Positions 26,552 through 36,700 of a stretch of 64,000 nucleotides of DNA are shown piece after piece. The DNA is from Amycolatopsis sp. WAC 01376 (GTDB taxonomy: Bacteria; Actinomycetota; Actinomycetes; Mycobacteriales; Pseudonocardiaceae). The position numbers and the translations under genes were made by a program. The notes under the pieces were generated by a model that made no database searches, was not told where the DNA came from, and saw only the letters and a list, made by a program, of their open reading frames with translations. The stretch spans positions 930,001-994,000 of the forward strand of contig NZ_QHKL01000001.1 in assembly GCF_003947415.1 (NCBI RefSeq), in the 5' to 3' direction. How positions within the stretch are numbered: position 1 is the stretch's first letter; the number at the start of each line of letters is the position of its first letter.

Positions 26552-28798
26552 TCACCAGCGGGGATACCGCTCGGCCCAGCCGTCGACCTCGTTCAGCGCC
26601 GAATGGCGGTCGAAATGCCAGAACGCGTCGGTGGCGATGTTCTCCACCAGGTAGCGCAGTTCCAGCTGATCGACCCATTTTTGCGGCAGACCGGGGATGC
26701 CGGTGCGGGCGCCGAGCAGCGCACCGGCGATGGCGCCGGTCATCGCGCTGCGGCCCGAGTGGTTGACCGCCCGCAGCAGCGCCTGCTCCGGGTAGTTCTC
26801 GAAGCCGGACAGCGCCGCGAACGCGCGTCCCAGCACCGAAAGCGTGCCCTTGCCGTCGCCGATCAGCTCCGGGATCCGCAGATCGGGCAGGCCGTGCTTG
26901 CCGAAGAACGGCACCGATTCCGCGACCATCGCCTTCAGATCCGTCCAGACCGGCCCCCGCTGGTGCGGGTTCTGGTCGCTGAAGATCTCGCGGGAGATGT
27001 TCCAGACGGGGTAGCTGAACGCCTCCGAGGTCAGCGCGGGTTCGAAAAGCCAGGTCAAATAGGTCGCCGCTTCGACGTCGATCTCACCCGGATGAGTGAC
27101 CGAAACGAGGTCGCGGACCGCCTGGCGGACACCGCCGCTCATGGCGGTCCCCGGTCCCGCCGCGGTCATCGCCGCCGGCAGCGCCGCGACCAGCGCGTCC
27201 GGCCCGCTCATCGGCATCGCCGTCGGGGAAATGGTCGCCAGCGCGTGGTAGGCGTTCAGTTCGGCGTCGTCGGGGGTGCGGCGGACACGCAGTTCCGGCA
27301 CCTTCACCAGCCAGCCGTCGGCGTTTTCCAGCGGCGCGCCCTGGGTGTGCAGCCAGCGCATCAGCGAATTGCGGGCGACCGTCCCGAGCGCCTGTTCGGC
27401 GGAGCGGTTCTCCGGCTGCTCGCGATGCGGGCTGCGGATGACGGCCTCGGTGTAGAACAGCAGCCGCTGGGTGAGCGGCCCGATCCGGCCGGGCAGGTCG
27501 AACGCGACCGGCAGATCGGTGACACCGTCCGGGCCGTAGGTGTTGTGGATCTCGTCGAGCCGCATCCGGTCGACAGCCGCTCCGAGCGCCTCGCCGAGCG
27601 CGAAACCCACGTACGCGCCCGTGACGCGCTGCCAGCCGTAGCGCGAGCTGGAGCGGTCTCGGTCGAAGTACTTCCCGAAAGTGTCCAGACGCGGCTGGAT
27701 CTGCCCCTCGTTGTCGTAACCCGGCGCCAGCCCGTTCGCCCGCAGGTCGTTCGGACGGGCGCGCGGCGGTTCCGGCTGCTTGAGCCGCGCCAGCCACGAC
27801 TGGCCGAGGACGGTCTTCTGGCATTCCTCGGCGCTCAGTTCGAACCCGCGGCGTCTCGCCCGTTCGGCGGCGGCCAGCGGCGGCTTCACCTGTTCGGACA
27901 GGCCCATCTTCGCGGCGGTTTCGGCGGCGAAGGTCTCCAGTTCCGGATCCGCTTCCGGGCAGCGCTCGTAGACGTCGACGCCCGGGCCCCGGCGGGGGAA
28001 CCGCTGGGCGGTTTCGGCGAGTTCGGCGCCGCTGACGTCCTCGAACGTCGCCGGGCCGCCGTTGATCACGAGGTTCGGCGGGCTTTCGTACCCGGCGAGC
28101 GTGGCGATGTCGACCTTCCAGTACCCGTGTTCACGGGACGGGAGATTCCTGGTCGAGCTGAACACCCGCAGCTCGGCGCGTTCCTCGTTGAAGTAGAACC
28201 GCTCCGTCTTGCCCGACGCCAGGTCCACCGGGACGTAGACCTCGCAGCGCAGCAGCCCGATGAGCAGCTGTTCCCTGGTCAGCCAGCCGACGCTGGCGAA
28301 CGACAGCAGCGTTTCGAGCCGGTTCTCCGGCTTCGGGTAGCCGCGGCGGATCGGACCGGCCTTGTACTCGGGATTCTCCCGCTCCTGCCCGGTCTGGACG
28401 CCGTCCGCGTTGACCTGGACCCAGCCCGCGACCACCGCGGGCGGAACCCCGAGGTCACCGAGTCCGGCCTTGGCGTACTCGGGGTCGACGACCTCGCGCC
28501 ACGCCTCCTGGCCGGGGAACGCGACCGGGACGCTGAGCCCGCCGGGCTGCGGATGCGCCTGACGCAGTTCGCCGTCCGGTTCGCGGACGATCACCGACGG
28601 CGGCGGGAAGATCTCCTTCTCGGCATGGCCCTCGTCGAGGAAGGCGATCGTGTTGTAGGGGACCGACCAGCCCTCGGGGACGCGCAGGACCTTCTCGTGG
28701 TTCACGCGCAGGCCGGCGCCGCCCGGTTCGGACACGTCCGGACCGTGGACCGCGCGCAGCCACTCTTCGACCTTGGCTACCGCTTCCGCCGATTCCAC
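26552..28798 (-). CDS. Imm35/YrhB-like, SseB-like and degenerate ARH fusion protein (748 aa)
   Basis: A paralogue of the next gene with the same order: an Imm35/YrhB-like N-terminus (VAKVEEWLRAVHGPD, PEGWSVPYNTIAFLDEG), an SseB-like middle (REHGYWKVDIATLAGY, NLVINGGPATFEDVS), and a C-terminal ARH-fold (VTGAYVGFALGEALGAAVDR). The first Asp-Asp motif is lost (IGPLTQRLLFYTE), and the second reads NHSGRSAMTGAIAG instead of NHSGDSDSTG, so both metal Asp are gone while the framework is kept. GTG 28798 directly precedes the stop of the upstream TNT protein gene, indicating tight coupling. Confidence 0.72.
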   Translation of the reverse strand: MESAEAVAKVEEWLRAVHGPDVSEPGGAGLRVNHEKVLRVPEGWSVPYNTIAFLDEGHAEKEIFPPPSVIVREPDGELRQAHPQPGGLSVPVAFPGQEAWREVVDPEYAKAGLGDLGVPPAVVAGWVQVNADGVQTGQERENPEYKAGPIRRGYPKPENRLETLLSFASVGWLTREQLLIGLLRCEVYVPVDLASGKTERFYFNEERAELRVFSSTRNLPSREHGYWKVDIATLAGYESPPNLVINGGPATFEDVSGAELAETAQRFPRRGPGVDVYERCPEADPELETFAAETAAKMGLSEQVKPPLAAAERARRRGFELSAEECQKTVLGQSWLARLKQPEPPRARPNDLRANGLAPGYDNEGQIQPRLDTFGKYFDRDRSSSRYGWQRVTGAYVGFALGEALGAAVDRMRLDEIHNTYGPDGVTDLPVAFDLPGRIGPLTQRLLFYTEAVIRSPHREQPENRSAEQALGTVARNSLMRWLHTQGAPLENADGWLVKVPELRVRRTPDDAELNAYHALATISPTAMPMSGPDALVAALPAAMTAAGPGTAMSGGVRQAVRDLVSVTHPGEIDVEAATYLTWLFEPALTSEAFSYPVWNISREIFSDQNPHQRGPVWTDLKAMVAESVPFFGKHGLPDLRIPELIGDGKGTLSVLGRAFAALSGFENYPEQALLRAVNHSGRSAMTGAIAGALLGARTGIPGLPQKWVDQLELRYLVENIATDAFWHFDRHSALNEVDGWAERYPRW

Positions 28799-30277
28799 CT
28801 ACTCGATCCTCTCCAGGCTGCCGTCGGACACGTGCTCGGCGATGGTCCTCGGGAGCACGTAGGCCACCGCCCCGCCGGGCATGTTCGCCCAAGGGACGGT
28901 GACACCGATGATCACGTGGAGCGGGCGTCGCAGCCGGTAGGTCCCACCGACGCGCTCCCGTTCCAGCGGCAGGGACGTCGTGGCGAACCGTACCCCTCCG
29001 TGGTGAACCAGATTGCCGGTTTCCTCGCCGAACCGCAGTACGACCGTACCGGCGACCATCCGGCTGACGCGCTTGTTACGGAGCAAGGTGAGGGGAGGCT
29101 CACCCGGCGCTGCCTGCACCGGCCAATCGGCGAGTTCCTTCGCCGTCTCCAGCGGCGTCTCGTGCCCGGCGGTCATCCTCGCCGGATGCAGCAGGAGGGC
29201 GCCGAGAAGCTGGTGAGCCGCGTCGTCGAGCTTGTCGAAGTACTTCGGCGACACCGGGTCGCCGCCCGAGTAGGCCGCGACCTCCCAGCCCTTCTCAGTG
29301 AAGTTGAGGCACCAGGCGCCGTCCGCGTGGTCGCCGATGCGGTACGCCTCCGGCCAGACGCCGTGCTCGCCGAGCCTGCTGACCAGCACGACCAGGAGCT
29401 CTTCGTCGGTCAGGGCCGGATTCGGCGCCGTCTCCAGCTCCGCGGCGATGTCGCCTTCGGTCTTCTTGACGTCGGAGCGGCCCGGTTTCGGCCTCGGTTT
29501 GCCGAGCAGATCCGCTTCCGCGGTCCGCCGCACGAGGTGTTCGACGTACGGCGGCTGGAACCGCTGGCCGCGAATGTGCCCGACCAGCTCCGGCTCCGGC
29601 GGGATCCCGTATTTCCGCAGGTAGTGCGGCACGGACGCGTGCCAGATCCAGGTGCCGTCGGTGTGGTAGCTCTCGGGGACGTCGCCGTCGGCTTCCGGGT
29701 CGAAGATGTCCTTGCCGAGACCGCTGCCGGAGAGGATCGCCGGTTCACGTTCGAGGTACTGCGCGACCAGCGGTGCTTCGGATTCGTCGAGCTCCGGTCT
29801 GTCCACCACCGGTGGCTCGCCCTCGGTGTACGCGTCGACGATCCGGGCGTGCCGGAACTCGACGCGCAACGGCAGCTGCGCGCGCAGCCGCCACCAGTCC
29901 GGGACGTGCTCGTCCTCGCGCGGGAACGCGGCCAGCTCGTCCGGGTACGCCGAAGCCGGCGGGGTCCTGGTCCACGCCGGTTCGTCGTCGAGGGTGAAAT
30001 CGAAGTCGAAGGTGCCGTCGGGGTTGAGCGTGAACCGCGACTGGAGCCAGGTCCCGCGGCCGGTGGTGTACATGCCGGTGCGAAGCCTGCCGAAGAGCTC
30101 GTTCAGCTCGGGGGCGGGCACGACGTTGTGGCCCTCGAGTTCGGTGTGCTCCCCGGCCTGCCGGAAATCGGCGGCCGCCGGCCGCGCCGCGTCGGTGACA
30201 CCCGCCCGGATGAGCTTGCCGATCTCGACCAGCAGCCCGCGCTGTTGTTCGGAAGTCAGTTGTTCCACGTGAATCAT
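28799..30277 (-). CDS. YezG-like / TNT-related domain protein (492 aa)
   Basis: Starts directly with a YezG/DUF600-like domain (MIHVEQLTSEQQRGLLVEIG, then FTLNPDGTFDFDFTLDDEP). It shares the central block YHTDGTWIWHASVPHYLRKY with the 641-aa protein further down the operon. It ends in the same TNT-like fold (VLRFGEETGNLVHH, VPWANMPGGAVAYVLPR). The position of the catalytic Gln of M. tuberculosis TNT again reads Ala. ATG 30277 overlaps the preceding stop (ATGA), and a parS-like sequence lies across its first codons. Function inferred only: toxin-related or immunity-related NAD-binding protein. Confidence 0.75.
   Translation of the reverse strand: MIHVEQLTSEQQRGLLVEIGKLIRAGVTDAARPAAADFRQAGEHTELEGHNVVPAPELNELFGRLRTGMYTTGRGTWLQSRFTLNPDGTFDFDFTLDDEPAWTRTPPASAYPDELAAFPREDEHVPDWWRLRAQLPLRVEFRHARIVDAYTEGEPPVVDRPELDESEAPLVAQYLEREPAILSGSGLGKDIFDPEADGDVPESYHTDGTWIWHASVPHYLRKYGIPPEPELVGHIRGQRFQPPYVEHLVRRTAEADLLGKPRPKPGRSDVKKTEGDIAAELETAPNPALTDEELLVVLVSRLGEHGVWPEAYRIGDHADGAWCLNFTEKGWEVAAYSGGDPVSPKYFDKLDDAAHQLLGALLLHPARMTAGHETPLETAKELADWPVQAAPGEPPLTLLRNKRVSRMVAGTVVLRFGEETGNLVHHGGVRFATTSLPLERERVGGTYRLRRPLHVIIGVTVPWANMPGGAVAYVLPRTIAEHVSDGSLERIE
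30261..30276. promoter_or_regulatory. parS-like ParB-binding site candidate
   Basis: TGTTCCACGTGAATCA differs by one base from TGTTCCACGTGAAACA, a form of the actinobacterial parS, and by two from the Bacillus consensus TGTTTCACGTGAAACA. It lies about 30 kb from parB and overlaps the first codons of the YezG-TNT gene. No second site of similar quality was seen around the other CACGTG hexamers noticed in the window. Confidence 0.5.
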
Positions 30278-30720
30278 CGCGCCCGGTTCGGGAAACGTGG
30301 TTCCGCCCGGAACGACGGCGCCTCGCCGGCGGCTCGGCGGGCCAGCTCGTCCGCCCACATCTTGAAGGTGCGCTTGCGCAGAGACTGAATCAAGGCCGAT
30401 TCCGGTGGTTCCACGCGGCGGTTTTCGCGCTTGGCCTGCGCGTACAGGCCGTCGATGGTCTCGTAGAGCGCGAAGATCGGTCCGCTGCCCTTGAGCTCGT
30501 AGGCGCGGGCGCGCTCGGTCTCCTGGACGAACTTCTCTTCGGACACCTTGCTGATGTCCGAACTCGCCATCGCCCACATGACCTCACGCACGTGCTCCGG
30601 CTTTTCGTCGAACTCGCCGGTGCTCAGGTTGAGGAGAAAGCCGGTCAGGCCTCCGTCGGGGGTCGACTCGACGCGGTAGGTCTTCCCGAAGTACGTGTAG
30701 AAGGACGGCGTCTGGATCAC
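30274..30720 (-). CDS. Small candidate immunity protein (148 aa)
   Basis: I do not recognise the family. The protein reads MIQTPSFYTYFGKTYRVEST at the start, has no signal peptide or membrane segment, and ends in a basic, helical part (RKRTFKMWADELARRAAGE). Its GTG overlaps the stop of the 2336-aa toxin (GTGA at 30717-30720) and its own stop overlaps the next start, so it is expressed directly with the toxin. The position right after the RelA/SpoT-like C-terminal domain is where a cognate immunity gene usually lies; that role is an inference. Confidence 0.65.
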   Translation of the reverse strand: MIQTPSFYTYFGKTYRVESTPDGGLTGFLLNLSTGEFDEKPEHVREVMWAMASSDISKVSEEKFVQETERARAYELKGSGPIFALYETIDGLYAQAKRENRRVEPPESALIQSLRKRTFKMWADELARRAAGEAPSFRAEPRFPNRAR

Positions 30721-33700
30721 GTGTTCTCCTCAGGAGGCAGGCCCTTGCGGAGACCGGCCATGAACTTCTCCCGGACCCGGTCCATCAGCGCCGCTTCCAG
30801 CAGGGCCTGTTCCGGGGACAACCTCTTCTTGTTGTTCTCGTCCAGTGTCCGGTTATACGTCGGGAAGTCACGGCGGACCTCGTACAAGGCGTGCTCGTAG
30901 GCCGACACGGTGTCGATGTGCTTCAGGTGCAGCCGCAGTTCGGCGACGTGCCCGTTCGGCAGCCGGACGTTCATCTGCAGATCGCGGTACCCGCTGTCCT
31001 GCGGATTCGCGAACCGGTCGTCGAAGCTGACGATCCGGAGATCCGGATCGGCCATCACCGCGTTCAGCGCGTTGTAGACGTCGGCCAGTGTGTCGAACTG
31101 GATCTTCACGCCCACCAGGTCGGTGAGTTTCGACGCGTCTCCGTCGTAACCCGCGATCTTCGCCTTCGCACGGTCGTCGTCCTTCGGACCGGGCCTGCCC
31201 GACGCGTCCCCGTTGTTCTCCTCCGCGATCCGTTCGGCGATCCGGTTGAGGTCGCCCTGGTTCTGCGGCCACGCCTCCCGCTCGGCGTCCAGGAACTCCT
31301 GGATCTTCGCGGAATCGCCCTTGTCCGCACGATCGAAGCCGGCGTGGTACTGATCGCCGCGCTCCACGTCGGCGGCGATATCGGCCGCCGCGTTCGCGAG
31401 GTCCCGCTGGTCCTGGGTCAGCGGGGTGTCGCCGGGGCCGTCCTGACGGACGTCGTCGATCATCGGGAAACCGCGCTCCTCGACGTCACGCAAGGCGTCT
31501 TCGAGGATCGGGATGGCCTCCGGGTGCAGCAGGAGACTGCCGATGGTCATCGGGTTGTTGAGCAGCGAAGCGCGCAGGTACGCGTTGTCCGGATGCTCCA
31601 TCAGCCGGACGAGTTCCGGATGCGCGGGCAGGTGTTCGCGGATGAAGTCCCGCATCGGCCCGACGTCGTGCTTGACCCCGTTCTCGTCCTCGTGGACGGC
31701 CCGCTTCTTGTCCGGGTCGAGTCCGTCCACCGCGGCCGCGACCTCGGGATCGTTCAGGAACCGCTCGCCATCGGCCCGGTTGTGCTGGGCCGGCTCGTCG
31801 TGCGCCATGCCGTAGCCCGCGTCCACGATGGGACGGCCGTCCGGCCCGATCCGCGACGGCGGCACGTCGGGGGTGTCGTCCCTGGCGAACGCGATCCGCG
31901 GGTCGACGGGCTGTGCGGCCGGACCTTCCGGGACGCCGACGTGCATCAGCTTCATGCTCAGCGGCGGATGCGGCAGGTTCATCAGCGCACCGGACTGCGG
32001 GTCGATGAACGCGACGCCGTCACGGGTGTTGGCCACCATGGCGACGTGTCCCCGCTCGACGCCGTTCTCGTCGAGGTACTTCACCGCGACGACCGCGTGG
32101 TGATCGGTCGGCATCCCCCGCATCTCACGGATGACGGTGTCGTAGTCGGCGCGGTCGGAGAACTGCCCGCCGAACCGCTCCTCGACGTGTTCCAGCGTGC
32201 CGCGGCTGTCCATCTCGTGCACCAGCAGCGGATCGGCGGTCGAATCGATGCCGTTCAGCCGGTCCATGTACGCGCCCGGCGTGCGGGTGCAGTTGGACCG
32301 GTAACCGTTCGCCAGCGCGTCGGGGTCGTTGAAATGCGGGTTGACCTCACCCAGTCGCGGGTGCCGGTCCGCGAGGTACGCGGCCTGCTGCGCGGGGCTC
32401 GCCGAGCCGGCGTGGATCGCCGGTTCGCTCGGCGGGTTCGTCGCGACCGCCATCGACGAGTAGTCCCGCGCGGGAGTGGGCAGCTCGATCGTGTCGTCGG
32501 TGACGGGCTGCTCGCCGTACTCGGGTCCCTTGTCGGCGTCCGCGACCCCGTGCTGCGCCGGGTTTTCCGTGGTGAGGTGCGGAGTCTGCGGCTCGTCGAA
32601 GCCGCCGAGGCGCGCCATCGACTGTGCCTGGGCGAGACGCGCGAGTTCGGGGGCCTCCGCGGCGTGCCGGGCCCGCCGCTCGTCCATCTTCTGCTTGGCG
32701 GTCTCGGGGTCGAGGTAGCGCGGGTCGCCGGGAGTGACCTCTTCGGCGTGGATGACCCACTTCGGCCGGTCGACCAGCGGCGGAGTCTTGAACTCCTTGC
32801 TGTGCACGTAAAGCTGCGTGGCCGGCTTGTTGATGGCCTCGTTCTCGCGCGGGTTCTCGGCGAGTGACGAGACGTCCTTGCCCGTCTTCGAGACGATGTG
32901 GATCTCGACGTCTTCGCCGAATTTCGACTTCGTGTCCGGCGACGTCTTGATGGTGGAGCTGGTCATCGTCGGCTCGGGGACGGTCTGGCCTGGCTCGTAG
33001 TGCGCCGCCATGATCGCGGCGGCCTGCATGTCGCCCTTGGTGTCGATGCCGCGGATGGCCTCGCCGTGGAAGTCCGGAAGCTCGTTGAGCGCGCCGACGA
33101 TCGCCCGGGTGCTGCGCTGGGCGTTCTCGAAGTCGGGGTGCGACTCACCCCGGCGGTTCGCGTCGTTGATCGCGTACGCGTGTTCGCGCGAGTACGAGTA
33201 GATCGCTTCCGCCGCTTCGGGCGAGACGCGGTCCTTCAGCGGGCTGGCTTCGAGCCGCTTGAGCGCCTTTTCGCGGGCCTGCTCGGCGTGGTCGGCGTTG
33301 TCGTAGCGGTCACGGAGGCTCTTGTGATCCTCCGGCGAGCCACGGAAGTTCTCGTCGCCGAGGTAGCTCTCGTCGATTCGCTTGGGTGCTTCTTCCGGGC
33401 CCTTGAGCCGGTCGGCGATGTCGACCTCGGTCTTCGGCGCCTGCTCCTGAACCGGCTTTTCGGCCTCAGGGGACTTGTCGGTGTGCGGCGCTTCCGGCGT
33501 GTGCGGGGCATCGCCGCCGCCCATCGGCATCGCCTTGATCGACGTCGGATCGTCGGGCAGCTCCGCGAGCCGTCCGGTCATCGGGTCGGCGAAGACGACG
33601 CCGTGCGGCGTGTGCACCGCGGCGACGATCCGCGTCTCGATCCGGTCCTTGGACCGCGGCGAACCCTCCGGCGCGTTCGGCTCGGCGGCGGCGTGCTGCT

Positions 33701-36700
33701 CGAACGCCACCGCGGTCCGCGCGCCGACCGGACGTTCACCCAGTTCACGGGCGACGTCGGCGAAGCCGTTCCGATCCGACCACTGCCCGCCGAGCCGGTC
33801 GCTGACGTGCTGCAACGGCGAACCACCGGTCGACGGCCCGGCGACCGAGTCGCCACCGTTCATCCGGTCCTCGAACGCGACCAGCGACTCGGCCGAGTTC
33901 GTCTGGTAGCCGTCCTTCCACGATTCGGGCGCGTAGTAGTTGCGGGTGTTGGCCTCGCCGATCGCCGGGATCTCGTCCATGAGCAGCCGCACCTGCTGGT
34001 GCGGTGTCTCGGCCGAACCGGCGTGGATGACCGGCGTCCCGCCCTCGTCGAGCGGCTTCGCCAGCTCGGACCAGCCGCCGTCGGGAACATGCTCCCTCGG
34101 CTTGGGGATGTCGTGGACCGGGGCGTCGGTGGCGTCGACCCAGCCGCCCTTGCCGTCGGCCAGCTTGGTCTCGAGTCCCGCGAGGCCCTGGCCCTGGAAC
34201 AGTTCCGGGTGGTCGCGGCGCAGCTGGGCTTCCTGCTCGGCCGCTTCCTGCGCCAGCCGATCCTGCACGGCGTTGTTGTATTCGCGCCGCTCGGCGACCT
34301 TCTGGTGGACCTCGTCCGGGCTCAGGTGGCCGTCTTCACCGGCGACGACCTCTTCGCATTCGACGATCCACTTCGGCAGGTCGTTGGGCGAGCCGTCGTC
34401 CAGCCGCTTCTTGTAATCGGGGTGGTCGGGATGCCCCGGGCCCATCTTGACGTCGGTGACACGCAGCTGCGTCGCCGACTTCATCAGCACTTCGCGTTCG
34501 TCCTTGATGGACGCGAGGTCCTCGATGTGGCGTCCGGTCTTCGACTGGATGCGCATCTCGACTTCGCCGGGGAAGTTGCTCCGCGGATGCTCGGGGGTGA
34601 CCCGCGACGTGCTCAGCATCTGCGGGTCGACGATGACCTGGCCCCTGGCGTGCGCTTCGAGGAAACTCCGGATCGCGCTTTCGTTGCCGTTGAAGTTCAC
34701 CCGCCGCGAGACGAGGCCCTCGTAGGCGGGCATCTCGTTGAGGCCGGAGGTGATCGCCTCGATATGCGGCCGGAGCGCGTCCAGCTCCGCGCCGCCGTGG
34801 CGCTGGGCGTGCGTGATCCGCTCGGCCATGTCGGTACGCGTGTAGCTGTGGACCGCGTAGGCGCCCTGATCCGACATCTCCTTGACGCGCGGATCTTCGT
34901 GGGCGTCGCGTTTGGCGAGACCTTCGCGGCGGACCTGTTCGCTCCGCGCTTCCCCGGTCTCGTTGTCGAAACCGCGCTTGTCGATCTGCGTATCGGCGAG
35001 CGCGCGGTAGGCGGCGGGGTCGTCCGTGTGGAAGTCCGGATCCGTCAGGTACGGCTCGTCGACGGTGGTCTTGTCGTCGGGCGTGACGTCCTGGGGCGTC
35101 TCGGTGTCCTTCGGTGACTCGGTGTCCTGAGGCGTCTCGGTGTCCTTGGGGACGTCTGTGTCCTTGGGCAGCTCGGTGTCCTGAGGTGCCTGCCGCGGGG
35201 CCTCCTCCACCGGCCGCATCGGGGGCTGCTGCTGCGAGGGACGCTGCGGCTGCTGGGTGCGGTCCTGGGGACCCGCGTTCCCGTCGTGGCCGGGACGCGG
35301 TGCCGGGACCTGCGGCGGACGTTGCGGACCGCCGAAGCGCGGCGGCTCGGCACCGGGCGGCATCGGCCGGCCGGGCTGCTGTCCTGGACGGCCGGGCTGA
35401 CCCGGGTGATGGCCGGGCGGAGGCGGCGGCATGGGGCCGCGGTTGCCGGGGAACGGACCGTTGCCCGGATGCTGGGGCCGCGGCGGATGACCGGCCGGAC
35501 CGCGGTTGCCCGGCGGCGGGCCGGGCGGAGGCGTCTGCGGGCGCGGCGGGACGCCGCCGTTCGGGCCGGGACCCGGCCCCGGCCTGCCCTGATACCCCTG
35601 AGGCGGGCGCGGCGGACCCTGCGGACCCGGCGGCTGCGGCGGTTGCTGAGGACGCTGCCGCGGCCCGCGGTCCTGCGGATATCCACCCTGACCGGGATGC
35701 TGCCGCGGCGGCTGCGGTCCAGTCGGACGCGGGCCCTGCGGCCCGCGCGGCGGCATGGCGCCGGGAGGAGGCGGCGGAGGTGCGAAACCACCCGGAGGCG
35801 GCGGCTGCATCGGCTGCTGGCCCTGGAAGGGCATCGGGGCGGGCGGCTGGTCGAAACGCGGCTGCTGCGGCCCGCCGTTGCCGGTGAAGCCCGCGGCCTG
35901 GACGCCGTCGTTCGGCCGGACGGGCCGCGACGGATCGTGGCCGGGAGGCGGGAAACCGCCGGGAGCCGGACCGTTGCCGGGCGGGTTGCCGCCGGGCGCC
36001 ATGCCGTACCCGCCCGACGGAGCGGGCGAGCTCGAACCCGGGTTCGACGCCATGCCGTACCCGCCCGAACTCGACGGCGCACCCGTGGAAGAGGAAGCGG
36101 CGGGCGGCATCGCGCTGGACTGCGAGGGACTCGGCGACGGGCTGTGCGACGGACCGGGTGCCGGGCTGGACGCCGGTCCCTGTGACGGGCTGTGCGACGG
36201 ACCTTGCGTCGGACTCTGTGCCGGGCTGGATGCCGGTCCTTGCGACGGGCTGTGCGACGGACCTTGTGCCGGGCTGGACGCAGGACTGGAGGCCGGTCCC
36301 TGTGCCGGGCCGGACGCGGGGCTCGACGCCGGTGCCGGGCTTCCCGCGGGTGTCTGGGCAGCGCCCGCCGCGGGTGCCTGTGTTTGTGCGGCGGGTGCCT
36401 GCTGCTGATTCGCCGCCGCGGCCTGCTGCTGACCGGAACCGTTGTCCGCGGCGTTCTGGTGGGTCTGCGGCGCACGCTGACCGTCACCGGTGTCCGCTGA
36501 ACGTTCCGGGGCCTGCGTCGACGACTGGCTGACCCGGTCGCTGTCCGCCGTCCGCTGCGGTCCGCTCTCGGAACGTGGCTGCGGATCAGCGGACGAGCTC
36601 CGCGGCGAAGAATCGCCGTCCGAACCGCGGCTCGACGTCGCCTCACTGTCCGAAGTGGACCGTTGCGACGAGTCCGGCCGCGAAGAAGAACCGGGATCCG

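Noticed and set aside
28890..28920. Other CACGTG hexamers (for example near 28905, 30595, 30718 and 59070) as parS sites
   Set aside because: The flanks do not match the 16-base parS palindrome; only the site at 30261 does.
26603..30388. 1261-codon plus-strand frame opposite toxin-operon genes
   Set aside because: Antisense shadow; the minus-strand frames have recognisable domains and coupled starts.
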